Source: Solobacterium sp. (GTDB taxonomy: Bacteria > Bacillota_I > Bacilli_A > Erysipelotrichales > Erysipelotrichaceae). From it: a DNA stretch of 6,815 bases. The notes under the pieces were generated by a model. It did no database searches. It was not told the DNA's origin and was given only the letters and a program-made list of their open reading frames with translations. Of the stretch, positions 1 through 6,454 are shown in pieces (positions within the stretch are counted from its first letter, which is position 1; every line of letters starts with the position of its first letter). The position numbers and the translations under genes were made by a program. Location: NCBI GenBank assembly GCA_016291725.1, contig JAEEYJ010000204.1, positions 1-6,815 on the forward strand, read 5' to 3'.

Positions 1-1176
1 CAGGATCTGTCCTCTGACCATGTGGGCAATGCCCGGCCAGCCCAGGAAGCCCAGGATCATCATCAGATAGACCATACGGATCTGCGGATCAACATGCATG
101 TTATCCATTGCCGCACCCAGAATAATGATCAACGGTGTCGAAGGAACACAGTAGAAGATATCAACGATACGCATGATCAGCATATCGACCCATTTGCCGA
201 AATAGCCGGCAATGCCGCCGAGAACCATACCGAGGATGGTCGCGATCAGTTCAACGATGAAGCCGATGGTCAGGGATACTCTGCCGCCGTACATCAGACG
301 TGTCAGCATATCCATACCGTTCTTGTCCGTACCGAGCCAGTGTTCCCTGGAAGGCGCGGAATAGCTGTCGAAGACCTTGGTTTCCTTCTCCTGGTTGATG
401 GACCAGGAATTGGTACGCGGATCGTACTGGATCTCATATTCGTACTCTTCGCCGTCTTCACCGGTGAACAGGAAGGCTTCTTCCTTGTTCAGAATGGATT
501 CCACCAGTTCTTCCTTGAAGGCTCTGGACAGGAATACATCCGCCATCAGCGGCCGGACAATATAGCGGCTGATGTAGGCATAGTCATTGCCGTCCGCAAA
601 CACACCGCCTTCTTCATCGATTGTATAGACAGTACCATCCAGTTCATAGGTGTCTTCATTGTTGGTATACGCCCGCAGCAGAGCTGTCAGCTGTTCGTAA
701 GGGAGTGCGTTTCCTTCCTTTGTGGAGCTGATGATCTCCTTGGCTGCAAATCCCAGTTCTTCACCGTTCAAGCGGCAAACGTAGAAGTCTTCCCCTGCTT
801 TTTCCACCTGATAGGTATTGCCCTGGTACGTGAATTCCTCAGCATTGTTGGAGATGGCCAGGAACAGCTGTGCGTGCAGGATGCTGGTGAAGCGGGAATC
901 ATTGGCAGTGTACTGGTATTCCTTGTTCTCCACAACAGCCGCAAACTGTTTGGAATGCATGTCCGTACGGTAGAACAGCTGGTCTTCCTTGTACGGGGAA
1001 ACGGCTCCGCCGACAAAGGAGAACAGGAACATCAGGATCAGGACTGCCAGACCGAATACTGCGATCCGGTTGCGCAGGAAACGTCTGCGAACCAGCGTAC
1101 CGGGAGAAAGGACCTTGACACGGCGGTCATCGTTCAGCGAATACTGCTGTTCTGTATTTTTATTCTCTTCAGTCAT
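1..1176 (-). CDS. oppC: Oligopeptide ABC transporter permease, OppC type (3' end cut by window edge)
   Basis: This is the second membrane subunit of a peptide/nickel-class ABC importer. It would pair with the OppB-type gene upstream to form the channel for a substrate delivered by the lipoprotein at 2285-4579. The ATG at 1176 follows a strong AGAAAGGAG site and lies 12 bases after the oppB stop, so the two are co-transcribed. The frame is open to position 1, giving 392 visible residues. Residues 13-37 are a basic cytoplasmic lead and about 38-58 form TM1. The family signature HWLGTDKNGMDMLTRLMYGG begins at residue 279, followed by TM2 (about 300-326) and two further hydrophobic segments. The window ends at MVRGQIL, just before the expected EAA loop that contacts the ATPase. 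Ordinary OppC is about 300 residues with TM1 close to the GTD motif. Here roughly 200 acidic, tyrosine-rich residues (about 61-275) separate them, predicted outside the membrane. Substrate specificity cannot be read from the sequence. Confidence 0.93.
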   Translation of the reverse strand, partial: MTEENKNTEQQYSLNDDRRVKVLSPGTLVRRRFLRNRIAVFGLAVLILMFLFSFVGGAVSPYKEDQLFYRTDMHSKQFAAVVENKEYQYTANDSRFTSILHAQLFLAISNNAEEFTYQGNTYQVEKAGEDFYVCRLNGEELGFAAKEIISSTKEGNALPYEQLTALLRAYTNNEDTYELDGTVYTIDEEGGVFADGNDYAYISRYIVRPLMADVFLSRAFKEELVESILNKEEAFLFTGEDGEEYEYEIQYDPRTNSWSINQEKETKVFDSYSAPSREHWLGTDKNGMDMLTRLMYGGRVSLTIGFIVELIATILGMVLGGIAGYFGKWVDMLIMRIVDIFYCVPSTPLIIILGAAMDNMHVDPQIRMVYLMMILGFLGWPGIAHMVRGQIL

Positions 1177-1188
1177 GTCTGCTCCTTT

Positions 1189-2175
1189 CTACGCAATGCG
1201 TACACGCGGATCAACCACGGCGTACAGAATATCCGTAATCAGGTTGCCCAGCAGTGTGAGTACTGCCAGGAACACAAGGTAGAACATGGAAAAAGGAATA
1301 TCACCGGCAATCATCGCCTGGTAGCTGGTATAGCCGATTCCGGGGATCTGGAACAGGGTCTCCGTCAGCAGCGCACCGGAAAAGAGTCCCGGCAGGGATC
1401 CACCGACAATGGTAACCAGCGGAATCAGTGTATTGCGGAACGCATGCTTGTAGATGACTTTCTTCTCGCTCAGCCCCTTGGCGCGGGCTGTACGGATATA
1501 GTCCGCGTTCAGTACTTCCAGCATATTGGTACGGGTGTAGCGCATCAGTCCTCCGATCGATACAACCGTCAGAGTGATGATCGGCAGAACCAGGTGGTTT
1601 GCCTTATCCCAGAACTGCGCGCCGGCGCTCAGTTGGGCATGGTTGCGCCCCACCAGACCGTACAGATCAAACCATCCGAGCTTGACGCAGAAGATCAGTT
1701 TGATCAGCGATGCAAAAAAGAAGGTCGGCAGCGATATTCCGGACAGTGCCAGGATTGATATTGCATAATCGGTCCGTGAATACTGTTTCCGGGCAGCCAG
1801 AATCCCCAGCGGGATCGAGATGATCAGTTCCAGGAACATGGTGATCAGACCAACGATAAAGGAAAGCCAGATGACTTCGTTGAATTTATCAATTACAGGA
1901 ATTGTATAATGCCAGCTGTCTCCGAAATTGCCGCGCAGGGCGTTGCCTGTCCAGGTAATGAATCCGGGGATGATTCCCTTGTCCATACCGTACGCAGCCG
2001 ACAATTGTTCCAGCCATTCCTCATAGCTCTTTGAGTTCGGGAGCATGGATTTCTGCAGAGCCAGGCTTTCAATGTAGGAAGTCGGCAGGCTCCGCATCAG
2101 CACATAAATGAGAAATGCAACGAAAACCAGCAGGATGGCCGAGATAATCAAACGTTTAATAATATATTTGCGCAT
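1189..2175 (-). CDS. oppB: Oligopeptide ABC transporter permease, OppB type
   Basis: This is a complete 328-residue inner-membrane permease, the usual length for the OppB/DppB family. TM1 is at about 9-28. It is followed by the family's extracytoplasmic segment (YEEWLEQL at 51-58, then GNFGDSW at 82-88). Further membrane segments lie at about 101-125, 136-165, 195-212, 250-270 and 295-320. The EAA-type cytoplasmic loop that docks the ATPase runs from about residue 224 to 250 (ADYIRTARAKGLSEKK, then RNTLIP). The C-terminal family motifs TETLFQIPGIG (271-281) and VVDPRVR (320-326) are intact. The ATG at 2175 is preceded by only a modest AGCAGGT site, so translation may be weaker than for its neighbours. 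The gene lies 109 bases after the binding protein gene and 12 bases before oppC. It is expected to dimerise with OppC, and nothing suggests inactivation. Confidence 0.95.
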   Translation of the reverse strand: MRKYIIKRLIISAILLVFVAFLIYVLMRSLPTSYIESLALQKSMLPNSKSYEEWLEQLSAAYGMDKGIIPGFITWTGNALRGNFGDSWHYTIPVIDKFNEVIWLSFIVGLITMFLELIISIPLGILAARKQYSRTDYAISILALSGISLPTFFFASLIKLIFCVKLGWFDLYGLVGRNHAQLSAGAQFWDKANHLVLPIITLTVVSIGGLMRYTRTNMLEVLNADYIRTARAKGLSEKKVIYKHAFRNTLIPLVTIVGGSLPGLFSGALLTETLFQIPGIGYTSYQAMIAGDIPFSMFYLVFLAVLTLLGNLITDILYAVVDPRVRIA

Positions 2176-2215
2176 ATGAATTACCTGCTTTCATTAGTTG
2201 AGGATAATCAGGAAA

Positions 2216-2257
2216 GAAAAGAATGCAGAGTTTCTTACGTTCCTCCGCATTCTTTTC
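2216..2257 (-). terminator. Intercistronic hairpin between oppA and oppB, possible leaky terminator or RNA stabiliser
   Basis: A perfect 11-bp inverted repeat pairs GAAAAGAATGC (2216-2226) with GCATTCTTTTC (2247-2257). Three more pairs (GAG/CTC) form inside it after one mismatch. On the minus strand the stem runs into a pyrimidine-rich stretch (TTCTTTTCTTTCC). It sits in the 109-bp gap after the binding protein stop. Such hairpins commonly make binding-protein mRNA more abundant than permease mRNA, by partial termination or 3'-end protection. That role is inferred here. Confidence 0.6.
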
Positions 2258-2284
2258 ATTCTGCTCAAGAATTGTACGGAACGC

Positions 2285-4579
2285 TCAGTTCAGTTCAATA
2301 TTCTCGATTTCAGCCATCCAACCGTAGAAAGTCGTGATGTCCGGTGTCACTGTATCAATGTTGACACGCTCTGTGCTGAAGATCGTGCAGTCCTGTCTCT
2401 GGTAGACCGGTACTTCAACCGCCCAGTCGACAACGATGTCCAGCGCAGCCTTGTACAGTGTCTTGCGGTAGCTCTGGTCCAGGGACTTGCGGGCAGCCAG
2501 GATCAGCTGGTCAAGCTCGGCATCCTGGATCGCATATGCGGAAGCGTTGGAACCGCCGGCATTCGCACCGCCGTTGGCAACATCGGAGTAGTAGATCTGG
2601 TACATATCCGGATCCACTGTTGCCTGCCATGCCATGCACCACATCGGCATCTGACGGGACTTCTGCTTGTTCTGCATTTCGGACCAGTCACTGTAGTCTG
2701 TAACGATCAGGTTGACATTCATCTCAGCCAGTGCGTCCTTCGCAAGCTTCAGGATCATGAAGGAAGGATGGTCGCCGGAACCGGATCCACCGATACCGAC
2801 TTCATACTCGATCTGGCCTTCTTTGTTCACAGGAACGCCTGCCGGTGCAGCGACGACCTTACCGTCCTCGATGGTGCAGCCTGCTGCAGCGAAGTATTCC
2901 AGGGCAGCTGCCTTGGCAGCCTCGTAGCGATCATCCGCTGTCATATCGGATGTGTAGATCTCTGTGCCGTCAGCCTTCTTGGAGAAAGCGATCGCATAGT
3001 CCGGATCTGTAGCCTGCGGAGCAGCCCAGGATGTATTGGAAATCGGATAGTTGATGACGGAAGCACGGTCACCGTAGTAGGAATCAATCGCTACGTTCCT
3101 GTATACAGAGAAGATGGTAGCGAATGCCTTACGCAGGTTCTTGGACTCTGCAGAGTCACGGACACCGCCGACATTGACCTGGTCTGCACCGATACCGATG
3201 TAGCCATAGCCCAGTGTATCATTGGTGACTGTTGTCAGTGTGCTGCCGGTCAGTTCGCCATTGTCCGTGTTGGCTTCCTTGATTTCCTTGACCTTGTCTT
3301 CACTGAAGGAAGGCATGGAGATATCAGCTGTACCTGTCACAACAGCGGAAACAAATTCCGGATCGTTGGACTCGATGAAGTTGATGTATTTTGTCTTCGG
3401 AGCACCCTTGAAGTAGGTATCGTTGGCCTCGAAGTATACAACACCGTTCTCGAACTTGAGGAACTTGTACGGTCCGGCACCCATCGGCTTTGTTGTCATG
3501 GATCTGACATGGGAGAGATCACCCTTGTCAAAGCCGAACATATTGTTGTCGTAGTCATACTTGTCCGCTTCACCATAGTAGTGCATCGGAGCGATGGTTA
3601 CACCCAGCTGGTAGATCGCTGTTGCATCGACTTCGCTCAGCTTGACGTTGACTTCCGTATCGGAAATCTTTGTGATGCCGGCGATATTCGCAGCGGAGTC
3701 ACCGGTCTTGATACCCTTTGCGTACTCGCCCAATGTAGGCATCAGATCGCTGAACGCAGAGGAAGCTGCTTCTGTGGATGTCATGCCTGCCAGATCGTTT
3801 CCGTACGCATCCAGCATGATCATGAATACTTCATAGTTGGTAGCGCCTTCCGGTACTTCGAATCCCCAGTTGGCCATCTTTGAGGAGATGTCATCCTCTT
3901 CAGTGTTGTACTCCAAAGCAATCAGATAATCGCAGATTTCCTGGACGAACTGGTCAGCAGCGGGTTCGAGCTCTTCCCAGAACTTTGTCTGTGTTTCTTC
4001 ATCCCACAGTGTGAAGTCTGTGTTGTCCTTGCCTGCAGCAATGAGCAGGTTGGCCAGGCTGGTCATACCGCTTCTGTACTCTTCCATACCGACGATCGGC
4101 AGTGCGAAGAATGTAGAGCTGCCATCATAGGTCGGATCGGACAGAACATACATCGAGAAGATTACGTCGTCCGCTGTCAGCTTTTCACCGTCAGAGAAGA
4201 CAATGTCATCCCTCAGCTTGAAGGTGTAGTCTACTGTACCGTCTGCGTTCTCGGTGATCGTCAGATCCGCCGGTCCGTAGTACGTGTAGTCTGTACCGTT
4301 GTAGTTGATGGTCTCACCTTCGATGCCGTTGTAGATAATCGCACCCTGACGATCGGATGTCAGAAGGCTGATCTGTGTCATGCTGTAGACATCGGTGTCG
4401 TAGGCTGTCTCCGAGAAGAACGGGGAGAACTTGCCATTGAAGTGATTGGTCGCGTAGACAAGCGGTGTTTCGCCTTCTGCGTCCGTCGGTGTCTCTCCGC
4501 CTTCACCGCAGCCGGCGAGCATCGCTGCTGCCAGTGTTCCGGCGAGGATCCTGGACACCATGCGTGAATCAAATGTCAT
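2285..4579 (-). CDS. oppA: Peptide ABC transporter substrate-binding lipoprotein (SBP_bac_5 family), extra-long
   Basis: This is an extracellular lipid-anchored receptor that captures substrate, probably peptides, for the OppBC channel encoded downstream. I start it at the ATG at 4579, which is preceded by a near-ideal GGAGG seven bases away and places a classic lipoprotein signal at the N-terminus. The signal has a basic start (R6, R10), a short hydrophobic stretch and the lipobox LAGC at 21-24, so C24 is the lipid anchor. The resulting protein is 764 residues. Family hallmarks are the stretch FKLRDDIVFSDGEKLTADDV (120-139), GAGPYKFLKF (367-376) and the C-terminal VVDWAVEVPVYQR (716-728). 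SBP_bac_5 proteins are usually about 500-600 residues. The excess includes a helical, acidic block at about 164-300, which separates the ADDVIFS region from the usual ITKISDTEVNVKL strand. Ligand class is inferred from the family and permease context; dipeptide, nickel or other ligands are not excluded. Confidence 0.94.
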   Translation of the reverse strand: MTFDSRMVSRILAGTLAAAMLAGCGEGGETPTDAEGETPLVYATNHFNGKFSPFFSETAYDTDVYSMTQISLLTSDRQGAIIYNGIEGETINYNGTDYTYYGPADLTITENADGTVDYTFKLRDDIVFSDGEKLTADDVIFSMYVLSDPTYDGSSTFFALPIVGMEEYRSGMTSLANLLIAAGKDNTDFTLWDEETQTKFWEELEPAADQFVQEICDYLIALEYNTEEDDISSKMANWGFEVPEGATNYEVFMIMLDAYGNDLAGMTSTEAASSAFSDLMPTLGEYAKGIKTGDSAANIAGITKISDTEVNVKLSEVDATAIYQLGVTIAPMHYYGEADKYDYDNNMFGFDKGDLSHVRSMTTKPMGAGPYKFLKFENGVVYFEANDTYFKGAPKTKYINFIESNDPEFVSAVVTGTADISMPSFSEDKVKEIKEANTDNGELTGSTLTTVTNDTLGYGYIGIGADQVNVGGVRDSAESKNLRKAFATIFSVYRNVAIDSYYGDRASVINYPISNTSWAAPQATDPDYAIAFSKKADGTEIYTSDMTADDRYEAAKAAALEYFAAAGCTIEDGKVVAAPAGVPVNKEGQIEYEVGIGGSGSGDHPSFMILKLAKDALAEMNVNLIVTDYSDWSEMQNKQKSRQMPMWCMAWQATVDPDMYQIYYSDVANGGANAGGSNASAYAIQDAELDQLILAARKSLDQSYRKTLYKAALDIVVDWAVEVPVYQRQDCTIFSTERVNIDTVTPDITTFYGWMAEIENIELN

Positions 4580-4586
4580 TTCTTTT

Positions 4587-4591
4587 CCTCC
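4587..4591 (-). promoter_or_regulatory. Ribosome binding site that fixes the oppA start
   Basis: The minus strand reads GGAGG here, followed by seven bases and then the ATG at 4579. The longer in-frame start at 4636 has no such site, and it would put 19 hydrophilic residues ahead of the signal peptide. The 4579 start is therefore clearly preferred. Confidence 0.85.
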
Positions 4592-4634
4592 ATAGTCGGC
4601 CGGCTTCGTTTTCTGTTCTATATAATTAACGAAC

Positions 4635-4658
4635 AAAAAAACAACGTCAGCACGTTGT
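4635..4658 (-). terminator. Intrinsic terminator / inverted repeat overlapping the predicted oppA transcription start
   Basis: On the minus strand ACAACGT (4658-4652), a GCTG loop and ACGTTGT (4647-4641) form a perfect 7-bp stem. A run of T follows (seven T counting the last stem base, 4641-4635). It lies about 80 bases beyond the stop of the membrane protein gene at 4738-5268 and is well placed to end that transcript. Its 5' arm coincides with the start site expected for the -10 element at 4661-4669, so it could also be a palindromic operator. Confidence 0.65.
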
Positions 4659-4660
4659 CT

Positions 4661-4669
4661 ATTGTATCA
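4661..4669 (-). promoter_or_regulatory. Extended -10 promoter for the opp operon
   Basis: The minus strand reads TGATACAAT, a TGn-extended -10 box with five of six bases matching TATAAT. No good -35 hexamer lies at the usual distance, which fits an extended -10 promoter. Transcription would start near 4654-4656, giving a leader of about 75 bases before the oppA ATG. A weaker alternative (TATAGA near 4617-4622 with TTGTTT upstream) cannot be excluded. Confidence 0.45.
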
Positions 4670-4737
4670 CCATTCGTGGAAATCCATATACAAAACAGTA
4701 TAAAATGTCACATATTTCCGGGTTTTCCGAACGACAG

Positions 4738-5268
4738 CTATACTTTGGCGGCTTGTTCCTGTTCCTTGATCCCCCGGTATGCTTTCCATGCCAGGAAGGC
4801 AGACACCGCTTCCAGCAATGCGGGCAGTAATTCAACTGTGATGTTCTGCAGGTGGGACAGAGTGTAGACCAGAATGCCGGCAGCGCAGACAGCACAGAGG
4901 ATGCACTGTGCGATCAGACAGTCTGTGATTGACTGTCCGTGCTTCAGCCAGATATACTCCGGTACCGCAGGAAACTGTTCATAGACTTCATACAGATGAT
5001 AGATACTGAGCACGGTCAGTCCGATTCCCAGTCCGAACGGAAAGATAACGTAGAAGGTGTTCTTCATCACTTCTGCCGGAAGGCATCCGGCAATGATCTG
5101 CAGGACCAGGCTCACCGCCAGCATCAGGAAAGCTCTGTGCGACACCTGGATCCACCTTTCACTCAGCTGTACAGTAGGTCCTGTATACCGGTATCTGCCG
5201 TTTTCATCTCTTTCGAACTGCTTGATGTATTCCGACTTTGATGGTTTCTTCTGTTCCATTACCGGCAT
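4738..5268 (-). CDS. Four-helix membrane protein of unknown function
   Basis: I do not recognise a named family. The 176-residue product starts with a charged cytoplasmic-looking segment of about 44 residues, including the stretch EYIKQFERDENGRYRYTG at 13-30. Four hydrophobic segments follow at about 46-64, 71-91, 115-136 and 143-163, and the protein ends with a short charged tail (KEQEQAAKV). TM3 is cysteine-rich (C117, C122, C125, C128). A short periplasmic or cytoplasmic loop around 92-112 carries EYIWLKHGQS. There is no signal peptide, transporter motif or catalytic motif. The start is uncertain: ATGs at 5268 and 5259 both lack a strong ribosome binding site. The gene is separated from the DUF3990 gene by 154 bases with a hairpin, and from the opp operon by a terminator and promoter. 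It therefore looks monocistronic, and its location next to the transporter is not evidence of a shared role. Confidence 0.75.
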   Translation of the reverse strand: MPVMEQKKPSKSEYIKQFERDENGRYRYTGPTVQLSERWIQVSHRAFLMLAVSLVLQIIAGCLPAEVMKNTFYVIFPFGLGIGLTVLSIYHLYEVYEQFPAVPEYIWLKHGQSITDCLIAQCILCAVCAAGILVYTLSHLQNITVELLPALLEAVSAFLAWKAYRGIKEQEQAAKV

Positions 5269-5313
5269 CGTACCATATTTTCCGATACTGCGGCATACTG
5301 CTGCGCATAGTAA

Positions 5314-5339
5314 AATCCACAGTCAGGCAGCTGTGGATT
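5314..5339 (-). terminator. Hairpin between the DUF3990 gene and the membrane protein gene
   Basis: A perfect 9-bp inverted repeat, AATCCACAG (5314-5322) and CTGTGGATT (5331-5339), encloses an 8-base loop. On the minus strand only a short TTTT follows the paired bases, so as an intrinsic terminator it would be weak. It lies about 85 bases downstream of the DUF3990 stop and probably ends or protects that transcript. Confidence 0.5.
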
Positions 5340-5422
5340 CTTTGTTCTTCTGCAGCAGGATGCCTGCTGTACCTTTCAGACCAGATACGCTTCCTCCTGT
5401 GCATCAATGTATTCATGTATTG

Positions 5423-5959
5423 TTATACGTTCTCCTCACCGAAGATTTCCTGCATCTTCTGTGCAAAGGCAATGGCATACGCAGACTGTTCTGCTTCGCG
5501 CAGTCCGGCATCCAGTGCTGCTATCCTTTCCGACCTGATCCAATGAAGCCGGTCTGCAGCTTTTTCCGTCTTAATGACAACCTGGGTGTATTCCGGCCCG
5601 ATCATCAACAGTTTCATTGCGTCTTCCGTTTTCAGGTATCCGCTGCTGATGATGCCGAGCGTATCAAAGATGGTATCGTTGGCAATCGGCCCGATGATTA
5701 CATCCACGGACAGACTGTCCACGACCCTCCGGTTATGGAAAATGTAGTTGAACCATTCCTCATCCCGCTGGAATCTGTGGATCAGCAGACCGATCTCAAC
5801 CAGTTCATATTCATTTACTACGGCATCCCTGCCTGCCCAGCGGTAGGTGAAATCCACGTCAGGCGATAGATAGAATCCCTGGCCGAAATCAGCGTTCTTC
5901 CGCCCGTGATGAATATCCGGTTTCCGGATTTCGGTGTTGCTTGTATGATACAGCTTCAC
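5423..5959 (-). CDS. DUF3990 family protein (ADP-ribosyltransferase-like fold predicted)
   Basis: From the GTG at 5959 the product has 178 residues and begins MKLYHTS, as DUF3990 proteins typically do. The family pattern is present throughout: LYHTS (3-7), ADFGQGFYLS (23-32), EEWFNYIFHNRR (67-78), DVIIGPIAND (86-95) and TQVVIKT (125-131). A predicted helical C-terminal tail of about 35 residues follows. DUF3990 is a family I recall being grouped with ADP-ribosyltransferase-like folds, with the early Tyr-His and the DFG.GFY motif in the position of NAD-binding elements; activity and target here are unproven. An AAGAGG site lies five bases before the GTG, and a perfect TATAAT lies about 25 bases upstream. 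A longer in-frame ATG at 6037 would place the start upstream of that promoter and adds unlike-family residues, so I reject it. In other Firmicutes this family often sits beside a small DUF3791 gene, but none is seen on either side. The domain appears intact. Confidence 0.85.
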   Translation of the reverse strand: MKLYHTSNTEIRKPDIHHGRKNADFGQGFYLSPDVDFTYRWAGRDAVVNEYELVEIGLLIHRFQRDEEWFNYIFHNRRVVDSLSVDVIIGPIANDTIFDTLGIISSGYLKTEDAMKLLMIGPEYTQVVIKTEKAADRLHWIRSERIAALDAGLREAEQSAYAIAFAQKMQEIFGEENV

Positions 5960-5964
5960 ATTAT

Positions 5965-5989
5965 CCTCTTTCTCTACATTCCTATTATA
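5965..5989 (-). promoter_or_regulatory. -10 box and ribosome binding site of the DUF3990 gene
   Basis: The minus strand reads TATAAT at 5989-5984 and AAGAGG at 5970-5965, five bases before the GTG start at 5959. The expected start of transcription is near 5977, giving a leader of about 18 bases. No convincing -35 hexamer is visible 16-18 bases upstream. The geometry supports the GTG as the start codon. Confidence 0.55.
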
Positions 5990-6103
5990 CAGAAGACAGA
6001 CCCGCATCTGCCGCAAACAAAAGAAGAGACGGATCAACTGCCTCTGCAGAACAATCTGGAGGAACTGGAAACGGTTGTTCCGGTCACCGGCAGCCTGGTT
6101 CTG

Positions 6104-6143
6104 AAAAACAATAGTACCGGACCATTGCTGTCCGGCACTTTTT
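6104..6143. terminator. Two-way intrinsic terminator
   Basis: AGTACCGGAC (6113-6122) pairs with GTCCGGCACT (6130-6139), ten pairs with one G-T wobble, around a 7-base loop. On the plus strand a T run follows directly (T5, 6139-6143). On the minus strand a T5 run (6108-6104) follows after four bases. It can therefore stop transcription in both directions and isolates the DUF3990 gene from the repeat-rich region to its right. Confidence 0.65.
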
Positions 6144-6213
6144 CAATCCAGCTCTATTCTGTGTTTTCAGACTATTGATTGGTTAAAGTGAAGTAGAATG
6201 TATATATCAATCG

Positions 6214-6236
6214 AAAAAGCCTGGAGTTCTCCAGGC
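6214..6236 (-). terminator. Intrinsic terminator for minus-strand transcripts
   Basis: GCCTGGA (6219-6225) and TCCAGGC (6230-6236) form a perfect 7-bp GC-rich stem with a 4-base loop. On the minus strand it is followed immediately by TTTTT (6218-6214). It would stop transcription arriving from the ParA-like frame across the repeat clusters. The plus strand has no T tail, so it works in one direction only. Confidence 0.7.
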
Positions 6237-6243
6237 AAAATAA

Positions 6244-6265
6244 TTTGTGGTAAGTTTGTGGTAAG
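6244..6265 (+). repeat. Tandem 11-bp repeat, TTTGTGGTAAG x2
   Basis: Two identical copies of TTTGTGGTAAG occupy 6244-6254 and 6255-6265, followed by a further TTT that begins a third unit and breaks off. The same TTTGTGG or TTTGGGG core recurs with the same 11-bp period at 6455-6502, about 200 bases away. Such phased short repeats are typical of sites bound by several copies of one protein. Confidence 0.85.
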
Positions 6266-6284
6266 TTTCTGCTTTGAACTCTCA

Positions 6285-6308
6285 AAAACGGCTTATTTAT
6301 GCGGTTTA
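6285..6308. repeat. Imperfect palindrome with 8-bp centre
   Basis: AAAACGGC (6285-6292) and GCGGTTTA (6301-6308) are inverted copies matching at six of eight positions, around the AT-only centre TTATTTAT. The arm and spacer sizes resemble a tyrosine recombinase core site, but an operator or chance palindrome is equally possible. Confidence 0.35.
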
Positions 6309-6350
6309 TTCGTTCCTCTGCTTCATTGTCGGGACTACACAAACAGTTTT

Positions 6351-6372
6351 CACGGATCCCGCACGGATCCCT
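6351..6372 (+). repeat. Tandem 11-bp repeat, CACGGATCCCN x2
   Basis: CACGGATCCCG (6351-6361) is followed directly by CACGGATCCCT (6362-6372), ten of eleven bases identical. On the minus strand the core reads GGGATCCGTG. The same core returns 64 bp later at 6415, and both clusters are followed by the sequence CACTGAT (6383-6389 and 6447-6453). Confidence 0.85.
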
Positions 6373-6414
6373 TACAAATGGCCACTGATCAGAACCTTGA
6401 AAAAAGGGTAACTT

Positions 6415-6447
6415 CACGGATCTCACACGGATTTCGCACGTATTTTC
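6415..6447 (+). repeat. Tandem 11-bp repeat, CACGGATYTCN x3
   Basis: Three head-to-tail units, CACGGATCTCA (6415-6425), CACGGATTTCG (6426-6436) and the more diverged CACGTATTTTC (6437-6447), continue the family seen at 6351-6372. The period is exactly 11 bp, close to one DNA helical turn, so a bound protein would line up along one face of the helix. Confidence 0.8.
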
Positions 6448-6454
6448 ACTGATG

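Noticed and set aside
22..1758. Long open frame on the plus strand opposite oppC and oppB
   Set aside because: It lies antisense to two clear permease genes. It has a His/Gln-rich composition with no domain, and no ribosome binding site. It arises from the codon pattern of the opposite strand.
2198..3883. Long open frame on the plus strand opposite the substrate-binding protein gene
   Set aside because: It is entirely antisense to the lipoprotein gene, rich in Cys, His, Val and Asp, and has no recognisable fold. It is a mirror of the real gene's codon usage.
4580..4636. Upstream ATG at 4636 as the start of the binding protein
   Set aside because: It lacks a ribosome binding site and would bury the signal peptide 19 residues in. 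The ATG at 4579 has GGAGG and an immediate lipoprotein signal.
5960..6037. ATG at 6037 as the start of the DUF3990 protein
   Set aside because: The added 26 residues are unlike the family and would be encoded upstream of the TATAAT box. The GTG at 5959 has AAGAGG and gives the expected MKLYH start.
5906..6178. 90-residue frame on the plus strand
   Set aside because: It overlaps the start and promoter of the DUF3990 gene, runs through the two-way terminator, and has no convincing ribosome binding site or homology.
6172..6426. 84-residue frame on the minus strand
   Set aside because: It spans repeats and the terminator hairpin. Its sequence is translated repeat DNA and no start signal is present.
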